Of a DNA stretch of 64,000 nt, positions 49,631 to 60,472 are shown in pieces. A model generated the notes under the pieces. That model did not search any database. It had not been told where the DNA came from and saw only the letters and a program-made list of their open reading frames with translations. How positions within the stretch are numbered: position 1 is the stretch's first letter; every line of letters begins with the position of its first letter. Source of the DNA: Variovorax beijingensis (GTDB lineage Bacteria > Pseudomonadota > Gammaproteobacteria > Burkholderiales > Burkholderiaceae_C). The position numbers were made by a program, and so were the translations under genes. Location of the stretch: assembly GCF_003951285.1 (NCBI RefSeq), contig NZ_RXFQ01000004.1:310001-374000 (forward strand), given 5' to 3'.

Positions 49631-50593
49631 ATGAATCCATTGTCGATGGACCGAGGCGATCTCGAACTGGTGCTGGCCATCCGCGACCAGGGAAGCCTGG
49701 CGGGCGCCTCCGCCACGCTCGACGTGGTGCCCTCGGTCGTGACCAAGCGGCTCGGTGCGCTCGAGGCACGGCTGGGCCAGCGGCTGTTCGAACGCACCAC
49801 GCGCCGGCTGAGCGTGACGGCCGAGGGCGAAGCCGTCTGCCTGCACGCCAGAGCGCTGCTCGAAGGTTTTGCGGCGCTCGAAAGCGAGCTTGGCGAGCGG
49901 CAGAACGAGCTGGTCGGCACCATCCGGCTGGCTGCGACCTTCGGCTTCGGCCGGCGCTGGCTCGGCCCTGCCCTGGCCAGCTTTCAGGCGCGTCATCCCG
50001 GGCTGCAGATCGAGTTGCTGCTGACCGAGCGGCTGCCCGACCTCGGCGCCGAAGGCTATGACGGCGCGCTCTGGCTCTGGGCCGTGCAGCAGCGCCGCGC
50101 GGCCGACTGGGTCACGCGCCGCATTGCGCGCAACCAGCGCGTGCTCGCTGCCTCTCCTGCATACATAAAACAGCGCGGCATGCCGGCCACTGTCGATGCG
50201 CTGGCGACGCACGACTGCCTGGTCGCGCGCGAGAACGGCGAGGTCAACCAGCACCAGTTCGCCCTGTGGACCCTGCGCCACGCGCGCGACGGCAGCACGG
50301 CGCGCGTGCGCGTCCAGGGTCCGCTGACGAGCAATTCGGGCGAGATGGTGCGCGACTGGTGCCTGGCCGGCCACGGCGTCATGCTGCGCAGCCTGTGGGA
50401 CATTGCGCCGCAACTGGCTTCCGGCGAGCTGGTGCGCGTGCTGCCCCACTACGCCATGCCCGATGCCGACATCCACTGGATTGCGCCCTGGCGCCCCAAG
50501 ACGCCGCGCCGCGTGCGGCTGCTGCTCGACCACCTGGCCGAACAGTTCCGCGGCGAGCCCTGGAAACCCGGCAAGGCCGGTTCGCCGCGCTGA
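49631..50593 (+). CDS. LysR-family transcriptional regulator
   Basis: A 320-residue LTTR. N-terminal winged HTH (LVLAIRDQGSLAGASATLDV; VTKRLGALEARLGQRLFERT) and a C-terminal substrate-binding domain (GTIRLAATFGFGRRWLGPAL). It diverges from the hydrolase-dehydrogenase operon with about 70 bases between starts, so it probably controls that operon, with tartrate- or malate-type ligands possible. ATG at 49631 or 49646 could be the start. Confidence 0.9.
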   Translation: MNPLSMDRGDLELVLAIRDQGSLAGASATLDVVPSVVTKRLGALEARLGQRLFERTTRRLSVTAEGEAVCLHARALLEGFAALESELGERQNELVGTIRLAATFGFGRRWLGPALASFQARHPGLQIELLLTERLPDLGAEGYDGALWLWAVQQRRAADWVTRRIARNQRVLAASPAYIKQRGMPATVDALATHDCLVARENGEVNQHQFALWTLRHARDGSTARVRVQGPLTSNSGEMVRDWCLAGHGVMLRSLWDIAPQLASGELVRVLPHYAMPDADIHWIAPWRPKTPRRVRLLLDHLAEQFRGEPWKPGKAGSPR

Positions 50594-50616
50594 AAAGGAG
50601 TAAAAGGAGCGCCCGG

Positions 50617-51504
50617 TCAGCGCTCGCTGCGCACCACCAGGCTCACGCCGGCCGCAGTGAGCCCGATGCCCAGCAAGGTCACCAGGGTGATCGGCTCGGC
50701 GAACAGCAGCCAGGCCATGACCGCGGTGCACGGCGGCACCAGGTAGAGCAGGCTCGTGACGGCGGTGGCCGTGCCGCGCTGGATCAGCATGTAGAGCAGC
50801 GAGCTGCCGCCGAGCGACAGCACCAGCACCGACCAGGCCATGGCGCCGGTCGAGTATGCATTCCATTCGATGCCCTGCGATTCCATCGCCGCAAAGGGCA
50901 AGCTCACGAGCAATGCCGCCGCCATCTGCACGGCGCTCGCGCTGCGCACGTCGCAGGGCGCGACGAAGCGCTTCTGGTACAGCGTGCCCGCCGTGATCGA
51001 AAGGAGCGCCATCACTGCAAGCCCCATTGTCAGCGCGCTAACCTCGCTGCCTTGGCCGAACTTGCGCGACACCACGAGCACCAGGCCCGCAAAGCCCAGC
51101 ACCAGCCCGGCCCATTGGCGCTGCGAAATGCGTCCGCCGTTGAACGACAGCCAGACGGCGGTCAGCACCGGCTGGATGCCGACCAGCAGTGCCACCAGCC
51201 CCGCGCCCATGCCCGCATGCACGGCGGCCCAGACGCCGGCCAGGTAGCCGGCCTGCATCAGGCCGCCCGTGACCGCTAGGTGCCCCCACTGCGCGCGCTC
51301 CTTCGGCCAGGCGACCCGCGCAAGCGCGACCCAGAGGCAGAAGCACACGAGAGAAAGCGCAAAGCGCACGGCCAGGAACTTGAGCGGCGGCGCGTAAGGC
51401 ATGCCGTAGCGCGCAACGATGAAGCCCGTGCTCCAGATCAGCACGAAGACCGCCGGCATGGCCCGCAGCCATCCCGAGCCGCGTGCCGTGGCCACCATCG
51501 TCAT
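50617..51504 (-). CDS. EamA/DMT family transporter
   Basis: A 295-residue membrane protein with ten predicted hydrophobic segments and two EamA repeats (AVFVLIWSTGFIVARYGMPY at the N terminus; LYLVPPCTAVMAWLLFAEPI near the C terminus). Probably a metabolite exporter of unknown substrate. Its ATG overlaps the pgsA stop by four bases, so it is transcribed with pgsA. Confidence 0.88.
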   Translation of the reverse strand: MTMVATARGSGWLRAMPAVFVLIWSTGFIVARYGMPYAPPLKFLAVRFALSLVCFCLWVALARVAWPKERAQWGHLAVTGGLMQAGYLAGVWAAVHAGMGAGLVALLVGIQPVLTAVWLSFNGGRISQRQWAGLVLGFAGLVLVVSRKFGQGSEVSALTMGLAVMALLSITAGTLYQKRFVAPCDVRSASAVQMAAALLVSLPFAAMESQGIEWNAYSTGAMAWSVLVLSLGGSSLLYMLIQRGTATAVTSLLYLVPPCTAVMAWLLFAEPITLVTLLGIGLTAAGVSLVVRSER

Positions 51505-52067
51505 TTGCTGTGGGCCCGGATCTCGGGAATGGCCTTCTGCAGGTAATAGACCATCGACCACACGGTGAGCACCGCCGAGATCCAGATCAGCCACTGGCCC
51601 CAGAGGCCCGTGTCGATGACTTTGAACAGATGCCCGTCATAGAGCAGGAAGGGAATCGCAATCATCTGCACGGTCGTCTTGACCTTGCCGATCATGTGGA
51701 CCGCCACGCTCTTGCCGGCGCCGATTCGCGCCATCCATTCGCGCAGCGCCGAGATGGCGATCTCACGGCCGATGATGATCAGCGCCACGAACACATCGGC
51801 GCGCTGCAGGTGCACCAGCACCAGCAGCGCGGCGCACACGAGGAACTTGTCGGCCACCGGATCGAGGAAGGCGCCGAAGGCCGAGGTTTGGTTCAGCTTG
51901 CGCGCCAGATAGCCGTCGAGCCAGTCGGTGGCGGCGAAGACGATGAACATCACCGTGGCGATCAGGTTGCGCATCGGCTCGGCCATCGGCAGGTAGAACA
52001 CGCCGACGATCAAAGGGATCGCGACAATGCGCGTCCAGGTCATGATGGTCGGTAAGGTCCAGAACAT
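51501..52067 (-). CDS. pgsA: CDP-diacylglycerol-glycerol-3-phosphate 3-phosphatidyltransferase
   Basis: A 188-residue membrane enzyme making phosphatidylglycerol phosphate. The CDP-alcohol phosphotransferase signature D-x2-D-G-x2-A-R-x8-G-x3-D-x3-D is complete in DWLDGYLARKLNQTSAFGAF followed by LDPVADKF. It lies downstream of uvrC, a common pairing in proteobacteria. Confidence 0.95.
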   Translation of the reverse strand: MFWTLPTIMTWTRIVAIPLIVGVFYLPMAEPMRNLIATVMFIVFAATDWLDGYLARKLNQTSAFGAFLDPVADKFLVCAALLVLVHLQRADVFVALIIIGREIAISALREWMARIGAGKSVAVHMIGKVKTTVQMIAIPFLLYDGHLFKVIDTGLWGQWLIWISAVLTVWSMVYYLQKAIPEIRAHSK

Positions 52068-52127
52068 CGCTTGATTGTGTCACGGCGGGACGACCTCGCC
52101 GTCTTGCTCATCTCTCGGTATCGGCCT

Positions 52128-54089
52128 TCAACGCAGGGCCTTGTAGATTTCCTCGGCCAGGTCCGTGGCAATGCCCTCGACCGATGCAATGTCTTCGACG
52201 CTGGCCGCCGCAACGCCGCGGATTCCGCCAAAACGCTGCAGCAGGCGCGCCCGGCGCTTCGGCCCGATGCCCGGAATGTCCTCGAGCTGGCTGCCGCCCA
52301 CGCGCACCTTCGCGCGCTTGGCGCGCATGCCGGTGATGGCGAAGCGGTGGGCCTCGTCGCGGATCTGCGCCACCAGCATGAGCGCCGCGGAGTCCTTGCC
52401 CAGGTAGACCTTCTCACGGCCATCGGCAAACACCAGTTCCTCGAGCCCGACCTTGCGCCCCTCGCCCTTTTCGACACCCACGATGAGCGACAGCGCCAGG
52501 CCCAGTTCGCTGAACACTTCGCGCGCCATCGATACCTGGCCCTTGCCGCCGTCGACCAGCACCAGGTCGGGCATGCGCGCAGCGCGGGTTCTGGCGGGCG
52601 CATCGCTGCCCGCGCCGCCGGCATCGCCCATGGGGGGTGCGTCGGTCTCGGCCGCCATGGCCTCGGCCAGCTTGCCGTAGCGGCGGTGCAGCACCTGGCG
52701 CATCGCGGCGTAGTCGTCGCCGGGCGTGATGCCTTCGATGTTGTAGCGACGGTATTCGCGGTTCTGCATCGTGTGGCGCTCGAACACCACGCACGAAGCC
52801 TGCGTGGCCTCGCCCGCGGTGTGCGAGATGTCGAAGCACTCGATGCGGAAGTTGTCGAGGTCGTCGGGCGCGAGTTCGAGCGCATCGGCCAGCGCGCGGG
52901 TGCGCGCCTGCTGCGAACCTTCTTCTGCCAGCAGCCGGGCCAATTGCAGGCCGGCGTTCGTCTCGGCCATTTCGAGCCAGTGCCGGCGCTGCTCGCGCGG
53001 CTGGAACACCGCCGTCACGCGCGCGCCGGCCTGCTGCGAAATCGCCTCGATCAGCTCGCGGCTCACCAGGTGGCTCAGCACCAGCGTGGCGGGCACGGGC
53101 ACGTCGATGTAGTGCTGGGCAATGAAGGCCTCGAGCACCTGCACCTCGATCGGATCGGCCGCGGCGGGCACTGCGCCCTCTTCCGCATCGAGCTCGCCAT
53201 GGTGGATTTGCGCGGCGTCTTCCACATGCACCGGAAAATAGGCGCGGTCGCCCAGGTGCCGGCCGCCGCGCACCATCGCCAGGTTGACGCAGGCCTTGCC
53301 TCCCTGGACCTTGACGGCAAGGATGTCCACGTCCTTGTCGGAAGCGATCTCGATCGACTGCTGGTGCAGCACGCGCGAGATCGCCGACATCTGGTTGCGC
53401 AGCTCGGCCGCCTGTTCGAACTCGAGCTTCTCGGCGTGCTCGGTCATGCGCGCCTCGAGCTTCGAGAGCACGAGCTGGGTGTCGCCCATCAAGAAGGCTT
53501 CGGCGCTGGCCACGTCCTGCGCATAGGCCTCGGGCGAGATGTAGCCCACGCAGGGGCCTGTGCAGCGCTTGATCTGGTACAGCAGGCAGGGACGCGTGCG
53601 GTTGGCGTACACCGTGTCTTCGCAGGTGCGCAGCTTGAAGACCTTCTGCAGCAGCTGGATCGACTCCTTCACCGCCCAGGCGCTCGGGTAGGGTCCGAAG
53701 TAGCGGTGCTTCTTGTCGACCGCGCCGCGGTAGTAGGCCAGGCGCGGAAACTCGTGCGAGGCGATCTTCAGGTAGGGGTAGCTCTTGTCGTCGCGGAACA
53801 GGATGTTGTAGCGCGGCTTGAGCGTCTTGATGAGATTGTTCTCGAGCAGCAGCGCCTCGGCCTCGGAGCGCACCACGGTGGTCTCCATGCGCGCGATCTT
53901 GCTGATCATGTGGCCGATGCGCGTGCCGCCATGGCTCTTCTGGAAATAGTTGGCAACCCGCTTCTTGAGGTTGCGCGCCTTGCCCACGTAGAGCACCGCG
54001 CCAGCCGCGTCGAAATAGCGGTAGACCCCCGGCAGTTGCGGCAGGGCCGCGACTTCGCTGAGCAATTGATCGGAATGCACGTCTGACAT
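52128..54089 (-). CDS. uvrC: Excinuclease ABC subunit C
   Basis: Nucleotide-excision-repair nuclease of 653 residues that makes both incisions with UvrB. An N-terminal GIY-YIG domain ([20 protein letters not shown]), the UVR motif ([20 protein letters not shown]), the RNase-H-like C-terminal nuclease ([34 protein letters not shown]) and tandem helix-hairpin-helices ([20 protein letters not shown]). ATG at 54089 is taken. Confidence 0.96.
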   Translation of the reverse strand: MSDVHSDQLLSEVAALPQLPGVYRYFDAAGAVLYVGKARNLKKRVANYFQKSHGGTRIGHMISKIARMETTVVRSEAEALLLENNLIKTLKPRYNILFRDDKSYPYLKIASHEFPRLAYYRGAVDKKHRYFGPYPSAWAVKESIQLLQKVFKLRTCEDTVYANRTRPCLLYQIKRCTGPCVGYISPEAYAQDVASAEAFLMGDTQLVLSKLEARMTEHAEKLEFEQAAELRNQMSAISRVLHQQSIEIASDKDVDILAVKVQGGKACVNLAMVRGGRHLGDRAYFPVHVEDAAQIHHGELDAEEGAVPAAADPIEVQVLEAFIAQHYIDVPVPATLVLSHLVSRELIEAISQQAGARVTAVFQPREQRRHWLEMAETNAGLQLARLLAEEGSQQARTRALADALELAPDDLDNFRIECFDISHTAGEATQASCVVFERHTMQNREYRRYNIEGITPGDDYAAMRQVLHRRYGKLAEAMAAETDAPPMGDAGGAGSDAPARTRAARMPDLVLVDGGKGQVSMAREVFSELGLALSLIVGVEKGEGRKVGLEELVFADGREKVYLGKDSAALMLVAQIRDEAHRFAITGMRAKRAKVRVGGSQLEDIPGIGPKRRARLLQRFGGIRGVAAASVEDIASVEGIATDLAEEIYKALR

Positions 54090-54230
54090 GGCGGCTATTG
54101 TGGCGCGCACGGATGGTGCGGGCGCGCACCATGGTCTTGCCGTTGCCGACGCGCATTCCCCGCAGGCCGACCCTGCATTCCAGGCAGGCACGGCTGCCTC
54201 GCCCCGCCGAAGACAGGCACACTGGCGCCC

Positions 54231-55328
54231 ATGCAATGGGACATTTTCTGCAGGGTCATCGACAACCACGGCGACCTCGGCGTGTGCTGGCGGCTGGCCA
54301 CCCAGCTGGCGGCACTCGGCGAGCGCGTGCGCCTGTGGATCGACGACGCCACCGCCCTGCACTGGATGGCGCCCACCGGCTGCGAAGGCGTGAGCGTGGT
54401 CGACTGGCTCGAGCCCGACGCCATCCGGCAAGCCGTGGCAGCCCCGCCGCCCGATGTGCTGATCGAAGCCTTCGGCTGCGAACCGGCGCCCGAACTGATC
54501 GCGCGCTTTGCCGGGCCGCAGGCCCCGGGCGGACCGCGCCGGGCGTGGATCAATCTCGAATACCTGTCGGCCGAGCCGTATGTCGAACGCCTGCATGGCC
54601 TGCCCTCGCCCGTGTTCAAGGGGCCCGGCACGGGATTGACGAAGCGCTTTTTCTATCCGGGCTTCACGCCCGCCACGGGGGGGCTGCTTCGGGAGCCCGG
54701 CCTGCTGGAGCGAAGAGCGCGCTTCGACCGCGCGCAGTGGCTCGCGTCGCAGCAAATCCCCTGGCGCAATGGCGAACGTCTGGTTTCGCTGTTCTGCTAC
54801 GAGCCTCCGGCGCTGGCCGCGCTGCTCGAGCAACTGGCAGCAGCTTCGCAGCCCACCCGGCTCCTGGTCACCTCGGGCCGCGCCGCGCATGCGGTCAGGG
54901 CGTTTTTTTCCGGCCGCGAACAAGCGGACCAGGGGCTCTCGGGACTGGGCGCGCTATCAATTTCATACCTGCCCTATCTCACGCAGACCGATTTCGACCA
55001 CCTCCTGTGGGCCTGCGACCTGAATTTCGTGCGCGGCGAGGATTCGCTCGTCCGGGGCCTGTGGGCCGGCGCGCCGCTGGTCTGGCAGATCTACCCGCAG
55101 GACGACGACGCGCACCACGTCAAGCTCGGCGCCTGGCTCGACTGGCTGGGCGCCCCGCCGTCGCTGCGGCAGTTCCACCATGCCTGGAACGGGTTCGACA
55201 GCAGCCCCCTGCCTCCTCTCGAAACGCAGGGCCCATGGCACGACACCGTGCGGGCCGCCCGCGAAAGGTTGTACGCGCAAGAGGACTTGGTCACTCAATT
55301 GCGGCATCTGGTCGCCGGAAAAAGCTAA
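54231..55328 (+). CDS. earP: EF-P arginine rhamnosyltransferase EarP
   Basis: A 365-residue GT104-family enzyme that transfers rhamnose from dTDP-rhamnose to Arg32 of elongation factor P. The N-terminal [15 protein letters not shown] segment and the C-terminal [20 protein letters not shown] region contain the conserved Asp and Glu of the family. It directly precedes efp on the same strand, the standard pairing. Confidence 0.94.
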   Translation: MQWDIFCRVIDNHGDLGVCWRLATQLAALGERVRLWIDDATALHWMAPTGCEGVSVVDWLEPDAIRQAVAAPPPDVLIEAFGCEPAPELIARFAGPQAPGGPRRAWINLEYLSAEPYVERLHGLPSPVFKGPGTGLTKRFFYPGFTPATGGLLREPGLLERRARFDRAQWLASQQIPWRNGERLVSLFCYEPPALAALLEQLAAASQPTRLLVTSGRAAHAVRAFFSGREQADQGLSGLGALSISYLPYLTQTDFDHLLWACDLNFVRGEDSLVRGLWAGAPLVWQIYPQDDDAHHVKLGAWLDWLGAPPSLRQFHHAWNGFDSSPLPPLETQGPWHDTVRAARERLYAQEDLVTQLRHLVAGKS

Positions 55329-55517
55329 AATAGTGGGCTTTGCGGATTTCGGCCCGGATCTACACAGATCCGAGATGCTCTCCGCCAAACCTGCCGCGGG
55401 ACATGTACCGTGGGGCCAATGAGGCCGGCAAGACACGCCGGCAAGACCTTGCAAACCACATTGCAAACGTCGCCGATGGCTCCGCGCACCGAGCGGCCAA
55501 CATCCAGAGAACCTGAT

Positions 55518-56072
55518 ATGAAAATCGCTCAAGAAATCCGCGCCGGCAACGTCATCATGCACGGCAAGGACCCGATGGTCGTCCTCAAGACCGAATACAG
55601 CCGCGGCGGCCGCAACTCCGCCACCGTGCGCATGAAGCTCAAGAGCCTGATCGCCAACTTCAACACCGAAGTGGTCTTCAAGGCCGACGACAAGATCGAC
55701 CAGATCGTGCTCGACAAGAAGGAGTGCACCTACTCCTACTTCGCCGACCCGATGTACGTCTGCATGGACACCGAGTACAACCAGTACGAAGTCGAAGCCG
55801 AGAACATGGGCGACGCCCTCAACTACCTCGAAGACGGCATGCCGGTCGAAGTGGTGTTCTACGACGGCAAGGCCATCTCGGTCGAACTGCCGACCAGCGT
55901 CGAGCGCGAAATCACCTGGACCGAGCCGGCCGTCAAGGGCGACACCTCGGGCAAGGTGCTCAAGCCCGCCAAGATCGCCACCGGCTTCGAAGTGCCGGTG
56001 CCGCTGTTCGTGTCGCAAGGCGACAAGATCGAAATCGACACCCGCACCGGCGAATACCGCAAGCGCGTCTAA
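55518..56072 (+). CDS. efp: Elongation factor P
   Basis: A 184-residue EF-P that relieves ribosome stalling at polyproline. The modified loop reads YSRGGRN, which puts Arg at position 32, the substrate of EarP rather than of the lysine-modifying EpmA pathway. Three OB-like domains are of normal length. It ends before an intrinsic terminator. Confidence 0.96.
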   Translation: MKIAQEIRAGNVIMHGKDPMVVLKTEYSRGGRNSATVRMKLKSLIANFNTEVVFKADDKIDQIVLDKKECTYSYFADPMYVCMDTEYNQYEVEAENMGDALNYLEDGMPVEVVFYDGKAISVELPTSVEREITWTEPAVKGDTSGKVLKPAKIATGFEVPVPLFVSQGDKIEIDTRTGEYRKRV

Positions 56073-56111
56073 GCCCTGCACCCTGCTGGCTGGCCAGCAG
56101 CCCCGACGACA

Positions 56112-56135
56112 AAGGCTCCGCAAGGAGCCTTTTTC
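56112..56135 (+). terminator. Intrinsic terminator after efp
   Basis: AAGGCTCC-gcaa-GGAGCCTT followed by TTTT, 40 bases beyond the efp stop. Confidence 0.9.
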
Positions 56136-56160
56136 CGTTGATGGGTTTACCCTTTTGCCC

Positions 56161-56940
56161 ATGAAGACATCCGCCAGCGTCCGCACCGAGATCGATGGGC
56201 CGGTCAGCACCATCGTCATGAGCCGCCCGAAGCAGCGCAACGCCGTCGACCGGCCCATGGCCGAGGCGCTGCGCGCCGCCTTCGAAAGCTTCGAAGCCGA
56301 TGAAAGCCAGCGCGTTGCCGTGCTCTGGGGCGAGCACGGTACCTTCTGCGCGGGCGCCGACCTGGGCGCGGTCGGCGACCCGGCGCGCCGCAATGAACTC
56401 GACCCCGAAGGCGGCGGCTCAGGCCCGATGGGCCCGACCCGCATGGTGCTCGCCAAGCCCCTGATCGCCGCCATCAGCGGCCATGCGGTGGCCGGAGGCC
56501 TGGAACTCGCACTGCTGGCCGACCTGCGCGTGGCCGAGGAAGATGCCGTGCTCGGCGTGTTCTGCCGGCGCTGGGGCGTGCCGCTGATCGATGGCGGCAC
56601 GGTGCGGCTGCCGCGCATCGTCGGCATGGGCCGCGCGCTCGACCTGATCCTGACCGGTCGGCCCGTGAGCGCCCCGGAAGCGCAGGCCATGGGCCTGGTC
56701 GACCGCGTGGTGCCGCTCGGCCAGGCCCGCCACGCGGCCGAAGCGCTCGCGCGCGAAATCGCGTCGTTCCCCCAGCAGTGCATGCTGGTGGACCGCCATT
56801 CCGCCTACGCCCAGTGGAACCTGCCGCAGGCCGATGCGCTGCGGCAGGAAGGCCGGCTCGGCGTGCCGATCGTCGCGGCCGAGGGCGCGGCCGGCGCCGA
56901 GCGCTTCGTTCGCGGCGCGGGGCGGCACGGCACTTTCTGA
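56161..56940 (+). CDS. Enoyl-CoA hydratase/isomerase family protein
   Basis: A 259-residue crotonase. Family motifs: VMSRPKQRNAVDRPMAEALR, GTFCAGADLGAVG (oxyanion hole), AAISGHAVAGGLELALLADL with one catalytic acid, and FCRRWGVPLIDGGTVRLPRI. Physiological substrate not predictable. It follows the efp terminator. Confidence 0.9.
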   Translation: MKTSASVRTEIDGPVSTIVMSRPKQRNAVDRPMAEALRAAFESFEADESQRVAVLWGEHGTFCAGADLGAVGDPARRNELDPEGGGSGPMGPTRMVLAKPLIAAISGHAVAGGLELALLADLRVAEEDAVLGVFCRRWGVPLIDGGTVRLPRIVGMGRALDLILTGRPVSAPEAQAMGLVDRVVPLGQARHAAEALAREIASFPQQCMLVDRHSAYAQWNLPQADALRQEGRLGVPIVAAEGAAGAERFVRGAGRHGTF

Positions 56941-57002
56941 GCCGCGGGGCACCGCGTCCCCGAGGCTGCACAATGCTGCAAGTCTTCCTGCCCGATTTCC
57001 CC

Positions 57003-57866
57003 ATGAACAACACGCACGACCTTCACGACAAGCGCCTCGCGGACGCCTGGGCCACCCTCAAGGCACACTCCGAAAAAGGCCTTCCGCTCGATCCCGATCC
57101 CTCGCGCCTCGCCTTTGCCGATCCGGAATTCCTGCTGCGCCGCGAAACCCGCGGCATCCGCATGCAGCTCGAGCTGATGAAACCCGACCTGGAGCAGCGC
57201 GCCCACGGCATCGAGAACACCGTGGTGGTGTTCGGCAGCGCGCGCTTTCGCAGCGAAGAAGAAGCAGCCGCGCTGGTCGCGCAGGCCGAAGCCGCCGGCG
57301 ACGCGGTGGCCGCTGAGCGCTGGCGCCGCCTGGCGCGCAGTTCGCACTACTACGAGAAGGCGCGCGCCTTCGGCAAGCTGGTGGCGGAGTACAGCAACGG
57401 CAAGGAACCCGAGGACAAGCTCTTTGTCTGCACCGGCGGCGGCCCCGGCATCATGCAGGCGGCCAACCGCGGCGCGCACGAAGGCGGCGGCCTCTCGGTC
57501 GGCCTGGCCATCGCGCTGCCGATGGAAGAAGAAGCCAACCCCTACGTCACGCCGGCGCTAAGCTTCAAGTTCCACTACTTCGCGATCCGCAAGATGCATT
57601 TCATGATGCGTGCCAAGGCGCTGGTGGCGTTTCCGGGCGGCTTCGGCACGCTGGACGAGCTGTTCGAGGTGATCACGCTGGTACAGACCCGCAAGTCGAA
57701 GCCGGTGCCGATCGTGCTGTTCGGCTCGGCCTACTGGAAGAAGCTGATCGACTTCGACTTCCTGGTCGAAGAAGGCGTGATCTCGCCGGCCGACGTGAAG
57801 CTCTTCGAATACGTCGACGCCCCCGAAGACGCGTGGGACGCGATCAAGCGGTTCTACAAACTTTAG
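57003..57866 (+). CDS. LOG family protein (TIGR00730 / lysine decarboxylase-like)
   Basis: A 287-residue protein with the LOG signature: a GGGPGIMQAANRGAHEGGG loop and the PGGFGTLDELFEVITLVQTR motif. Family members hydrolyse cytokinin ribotides or nucleoside monophosphates; it is an extended-N-terminus form. Start ATG at 57003; an upstream in-frame ATG at 56973 is an alternative. Confidence 0.85.
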   Translation: MNNTHDLHDKRLADAWATLKAHSEKGLPLDPDPSRLAFADPEFLLRRETRGIRMQLELMKPDLEQRAHGIENTVVVFGSARFRSEEEAAALVAQAEAAGDAVAAERWRRLARSSHYYEKARAFGKLVAEYSNGKEPEDKLFVCTGGGPGIMQAANRGAHEGGGLSVGLAIALPMEEEANPYVTPALSFKFHYFAIRKMHFMMRAKALVAFPGGFGTLDELFEVITLVQTRKSKPVPIVLFGSAYWKKLIDFDFLVEEGVISPADVKLFEYVDAPEDAWDAIKRFYKL

Positions 57867-57911
57867 CCCGGTTCCAGGCTCCGGCGGCCTCGCCCTGCCT
57901 CGGCGGGGCAG

Positions 57912-59075
57912 CTAGACCTTCAAGCCCCAGGTCGCCCGCGCCCCCAGCGCAACCACACCGCCCACCACCCAGAAAACGCCCGCGATCCCGATCAGCGCGC
58001 CGATCGAGCCGAACAGCATCGGCATGGCCACGCTCGATGCATTGATGGTCATGAGCCGCAGGCCCAGCGCCTCGCCGTGCCGCGCGTGCGGTGTGATCTG
58101 GTGCAGCATGCTCATCACCATCGGCTGCACCGCGCCGAGCGCGAAGCCGAGGATCACGGAACACAGGCCCATGGTCCAGGCCGAGTCGAGCAGCGGATAG
58201 ACCGCGAACACCGCCGCCGTGACGAGGGTGGAGCTCAGGATCACGCTGCGCTCCGAAGCGCGCGAAGCCACCAGCGGCAGCACCACCCGGATGGCCGCCG
58301 CGGCAATAGCAAAGGCGCCGAGGATGGAGCCGATCACCGACGCGCCGATGCCGCGGTCATGCCCCAGCACCGGCAGCACGAAGGCATGCACGTCCCAGCT
58401 CGACGACTGCAGCCAGTTCACGAACAGCAGGCGGCGGAACATCGGCTCGCGCAGCAGGTCCCAGGCCCGCGTGGGCACGGCGCCGGCGGCGGGTGCGACA
58501 GGCGGCGGCTCGTGCGCGCCGCGCGCAAGCAGCCAGCAGACGACGGGAAAAGCCGCCATCACCGCAAAGCAGACCCGGAACGCCAGCATGTCCGCGGGTG
58601 CGCGTCCCGCATGGTCGATGAGCATGCCCGCGACGAACGGGCCGACGAAATTGGCAACCGCGGGCGCAATCGCAAGCCAGCTGAACACGCGCTTGAGCTG
58701 CGTGGCGTTGGTCGCGGAGCGGCCCACGTGGCGCTGCAGCGCAATGACGGTCGCGCCCGTGGCGCCGCCGGTCAGCAGCGCCGCGATGCACATCATCGCA
58801 AAGGTCGGAAAGACGAGCACGAGTCCCGCGCCGGCCGAAGCCGCAATGACCGACAGCCACAGCGGCCGCTTGAACCCGTGCCGGTCGGCAAAGCGCCCTG
58901 CCGGCAGCGCCAGGAACACCTGCGTGAGCGCGAACAGCGCGATCAGCACGCCCACGGCTGCTGCGCTGTAGCCCTGCTGCAGCGCCAGCAGCGGAGTCGC
59001 GAGCCGCATGCCGGCCATGGTGGCGTGCAGGCAGACCTGGGCGCCGATCACGCGCAGCAGTTCGGAGCCTTTCAC
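57912..59075 (-). CDS. MFS transporter
   Basis: A 387-residue major facilitator with about 12 hydrophobic segments and the cytoplasmic loop motif GRFADRHGFKRP between helices 2 and 3. Substrate unknown. The start is GTG at 59075, overlapping the rmuC stop by four bases (GTGA). Confidence 0.85.
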   Translation of the reverse strand: MKGSELLRVIGAQVCLHATMAGMRLATPLLALQQGYSAAAVGVLIALFALTQVFLALPAGRFADRHGFKRPLWLSVIAASAGAGLVLVFPTFAMMCIAALLTGGATGATVIALQRHVGRSATNATQLKRVFSWLAIAPAVANFVGPFVAGMLIDHAGRAPADMLAFRVCFAVMAAFPVVCWLLARGAHEPPPVAPAAGAVPTRAWDLLREPMFRRLLFVNWLQSSSWDVHAFVLPVLGHDRGIGASVIGSILGAFAIAAAAIRVVLPLVASRASERSVILSSTLVTAAVFAVYPLLDSAWTMGLCSVILGFALGAVQPMVMSMLHQITPHARHGEALGLRLMTINASSVAMPMLFGSIGALIGIAGVFWVVGGVVALGARATWGLKV

Positions 59076-60439
59076 GGGGTGTCGTCGCCCTCGCTGTCGG
59101 CCGTGGGAGGCAGCAGCACCTGCGACTGGGCCTCGGGCAGCGCCTCGACCTTGCGCAGCGCCAGGCGCATCTGCTTGGCGCGCGTGTCGGCCTTGTCGAG
59201 CGTGTCGGAGGCCTTGGCCACCTGCTCCTTGATGCGCGAGACCCATTCGCCGTAGCGCTCGAACTCGGTCTTGACCGCGCCCAGCACCTTCCACACCTCG
59301 GAGGCCTGCTGCTCCAGCGCCAGCGTGCGAAAGCCCATGTGCAGGCTGTTGAGCATGGCAAGCAGGGTTGTGGGGCCGGCCAGCGTCACGCGGTGCTGGC
59401 GCTGGATGGCGTCCATCAGGCCCGGGCGGCGCAGCACCTCGGCATAGAGGCTTTCGACCGGCAGGAAAAGAATGGCGAAGTCGGTGGTGTGCGGCGCCGC
59501 CAGATAGTTCTCGGCGATCGAACGGGCCTCGACGCGGATGCGCGCCTCGAGCGCCTTGGCCGCCAGCTCGGCGCCGGGCGCATCGGCGCGCTCGTGCGCA
59601 TCGATCAGGCGCTCGTAGTCGTCGCGTGGAAACTTGGCGTCGATCGGCAGCCACACCGGGGCGCCGTCGTCGCCGCGGCCCGGGAAGCGGATCGCGAAGT
59701 CCACGCGCTGTCCGCTGCGCGGCTTGGTCTCGATCTGCTTGGCGTACTGCTCGGGCGTGAGCACCTGCTCGAGCAGCGCCTCGAGCTGCACTTCGCCGAA
59801 CACGCCGCGCGTCTTGACGTTGGTCAGCACGCGCTGCAGGCTGCCGACGCCGACGGCCAGCGTCTGCATCTCGCCCAGGCCCTTGTGCACCTGCTCGAGC
59901 CGGTCGGCCACCTGCTTGAAGCTCTCGCCCAGGCGGGCTTCGAGCGTGCTCTGCAGCTTCTCGTCGACGGTCTTGCGCATCTCGTCGAGCTTGGCGGTGT
60001 TGCTCTGCTGCAGCTGCGCCAGCTGCGCTTCCATGGTCGCGCGCACTTCCGACAGGCGGCGCGCATTGGATTCGCTCAGGCCCTGCAGCTGGGTGTTGAG
60101 CGTGTCGGCCAGGGTCTTCTGCAACGAGGCGAGCTGCAGCGAGAAGGCATCGAGCTGGGCGTTCTGCGTGCGGGTGGCTTCGGCGCCCTGCTGCACCAAG
60201 GCCTGCTGGAAGGTGGCGAAGGCTTGCGCGGTTTCCTGTCGCGCGCCGCGCGAGCTTTCGCCGATTTCGTGGCGCAGCTCGCGTTCGGTGCGTTCGTTGG
60301 CGGCACCCATGGCGGACAGCACCGAGAGCAGTTCGCTGTGGTCGGGCGCTGGCTGGCGGCGTGCCAGCAGCCAGACCGCGAGCACCAGCTGGACCACCGC
60401 AAGGGCGGCCAGCAGAAGAAGAATCAGGAAAGTGTCCAA
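59072..60439 (-). CDS. rmuC: DNA recombination protein RmuC
   Basis: A 455-residue protein with an N-terminal membrane anchor (FLILLLLAALAVVQLVLAVW), a long coiled coil (about residues 50-200) and the RmuC nuclease-like core (YAKQIETKPRSGQRVDFAIR; PIDAKFPRDDYERLIDAHER; AILFLPVESLYAEVLRRPGL). It limits inversions at short repeats. Confidence 0.93.
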   Translation of the reverse strand: MDTFLILLLLAALAVVQLVLAVWLLARRQPAPDHSELLSVLSAMGAANERTERELRHEIGESSRGARQETAQAFATFQQALVQQGAEATRTQNAQLDAFSLQLASLQKTLADTLNTQLQGLSESNARRLSEVRATMEAQLAQLQQSNTAKLDEMRKTVDEKLQSTLEARLGESFKQVADRLEQVHKGLGEMQTLAVGVGSLQRVLTNVKTRGVFGEVQLEALLEQVLTPEQYAKQIETKPRSGQRVDFAIRFPGRGDDGAPVWLPIDAKFPRDDYERLIDAHERADAPGAELAAKALEARIRVEARSIAENYLAAPHTTDFAILFLPVESLYAEVLRRPGLMDAIQRQHRVTLAGPTTLLAMLNSLHMGFRTLALEQQASEVWKVLGAVKTEFERYGEWVSRIKEQVAKASDTLDKADTRAKQMRLALRKVEALPEAQSQVLLPPTADSEGDDTP

Positions 60440-60472
60440 GGTGGCGATGAGGGTCCGTGTTTGTCTGTCGAT

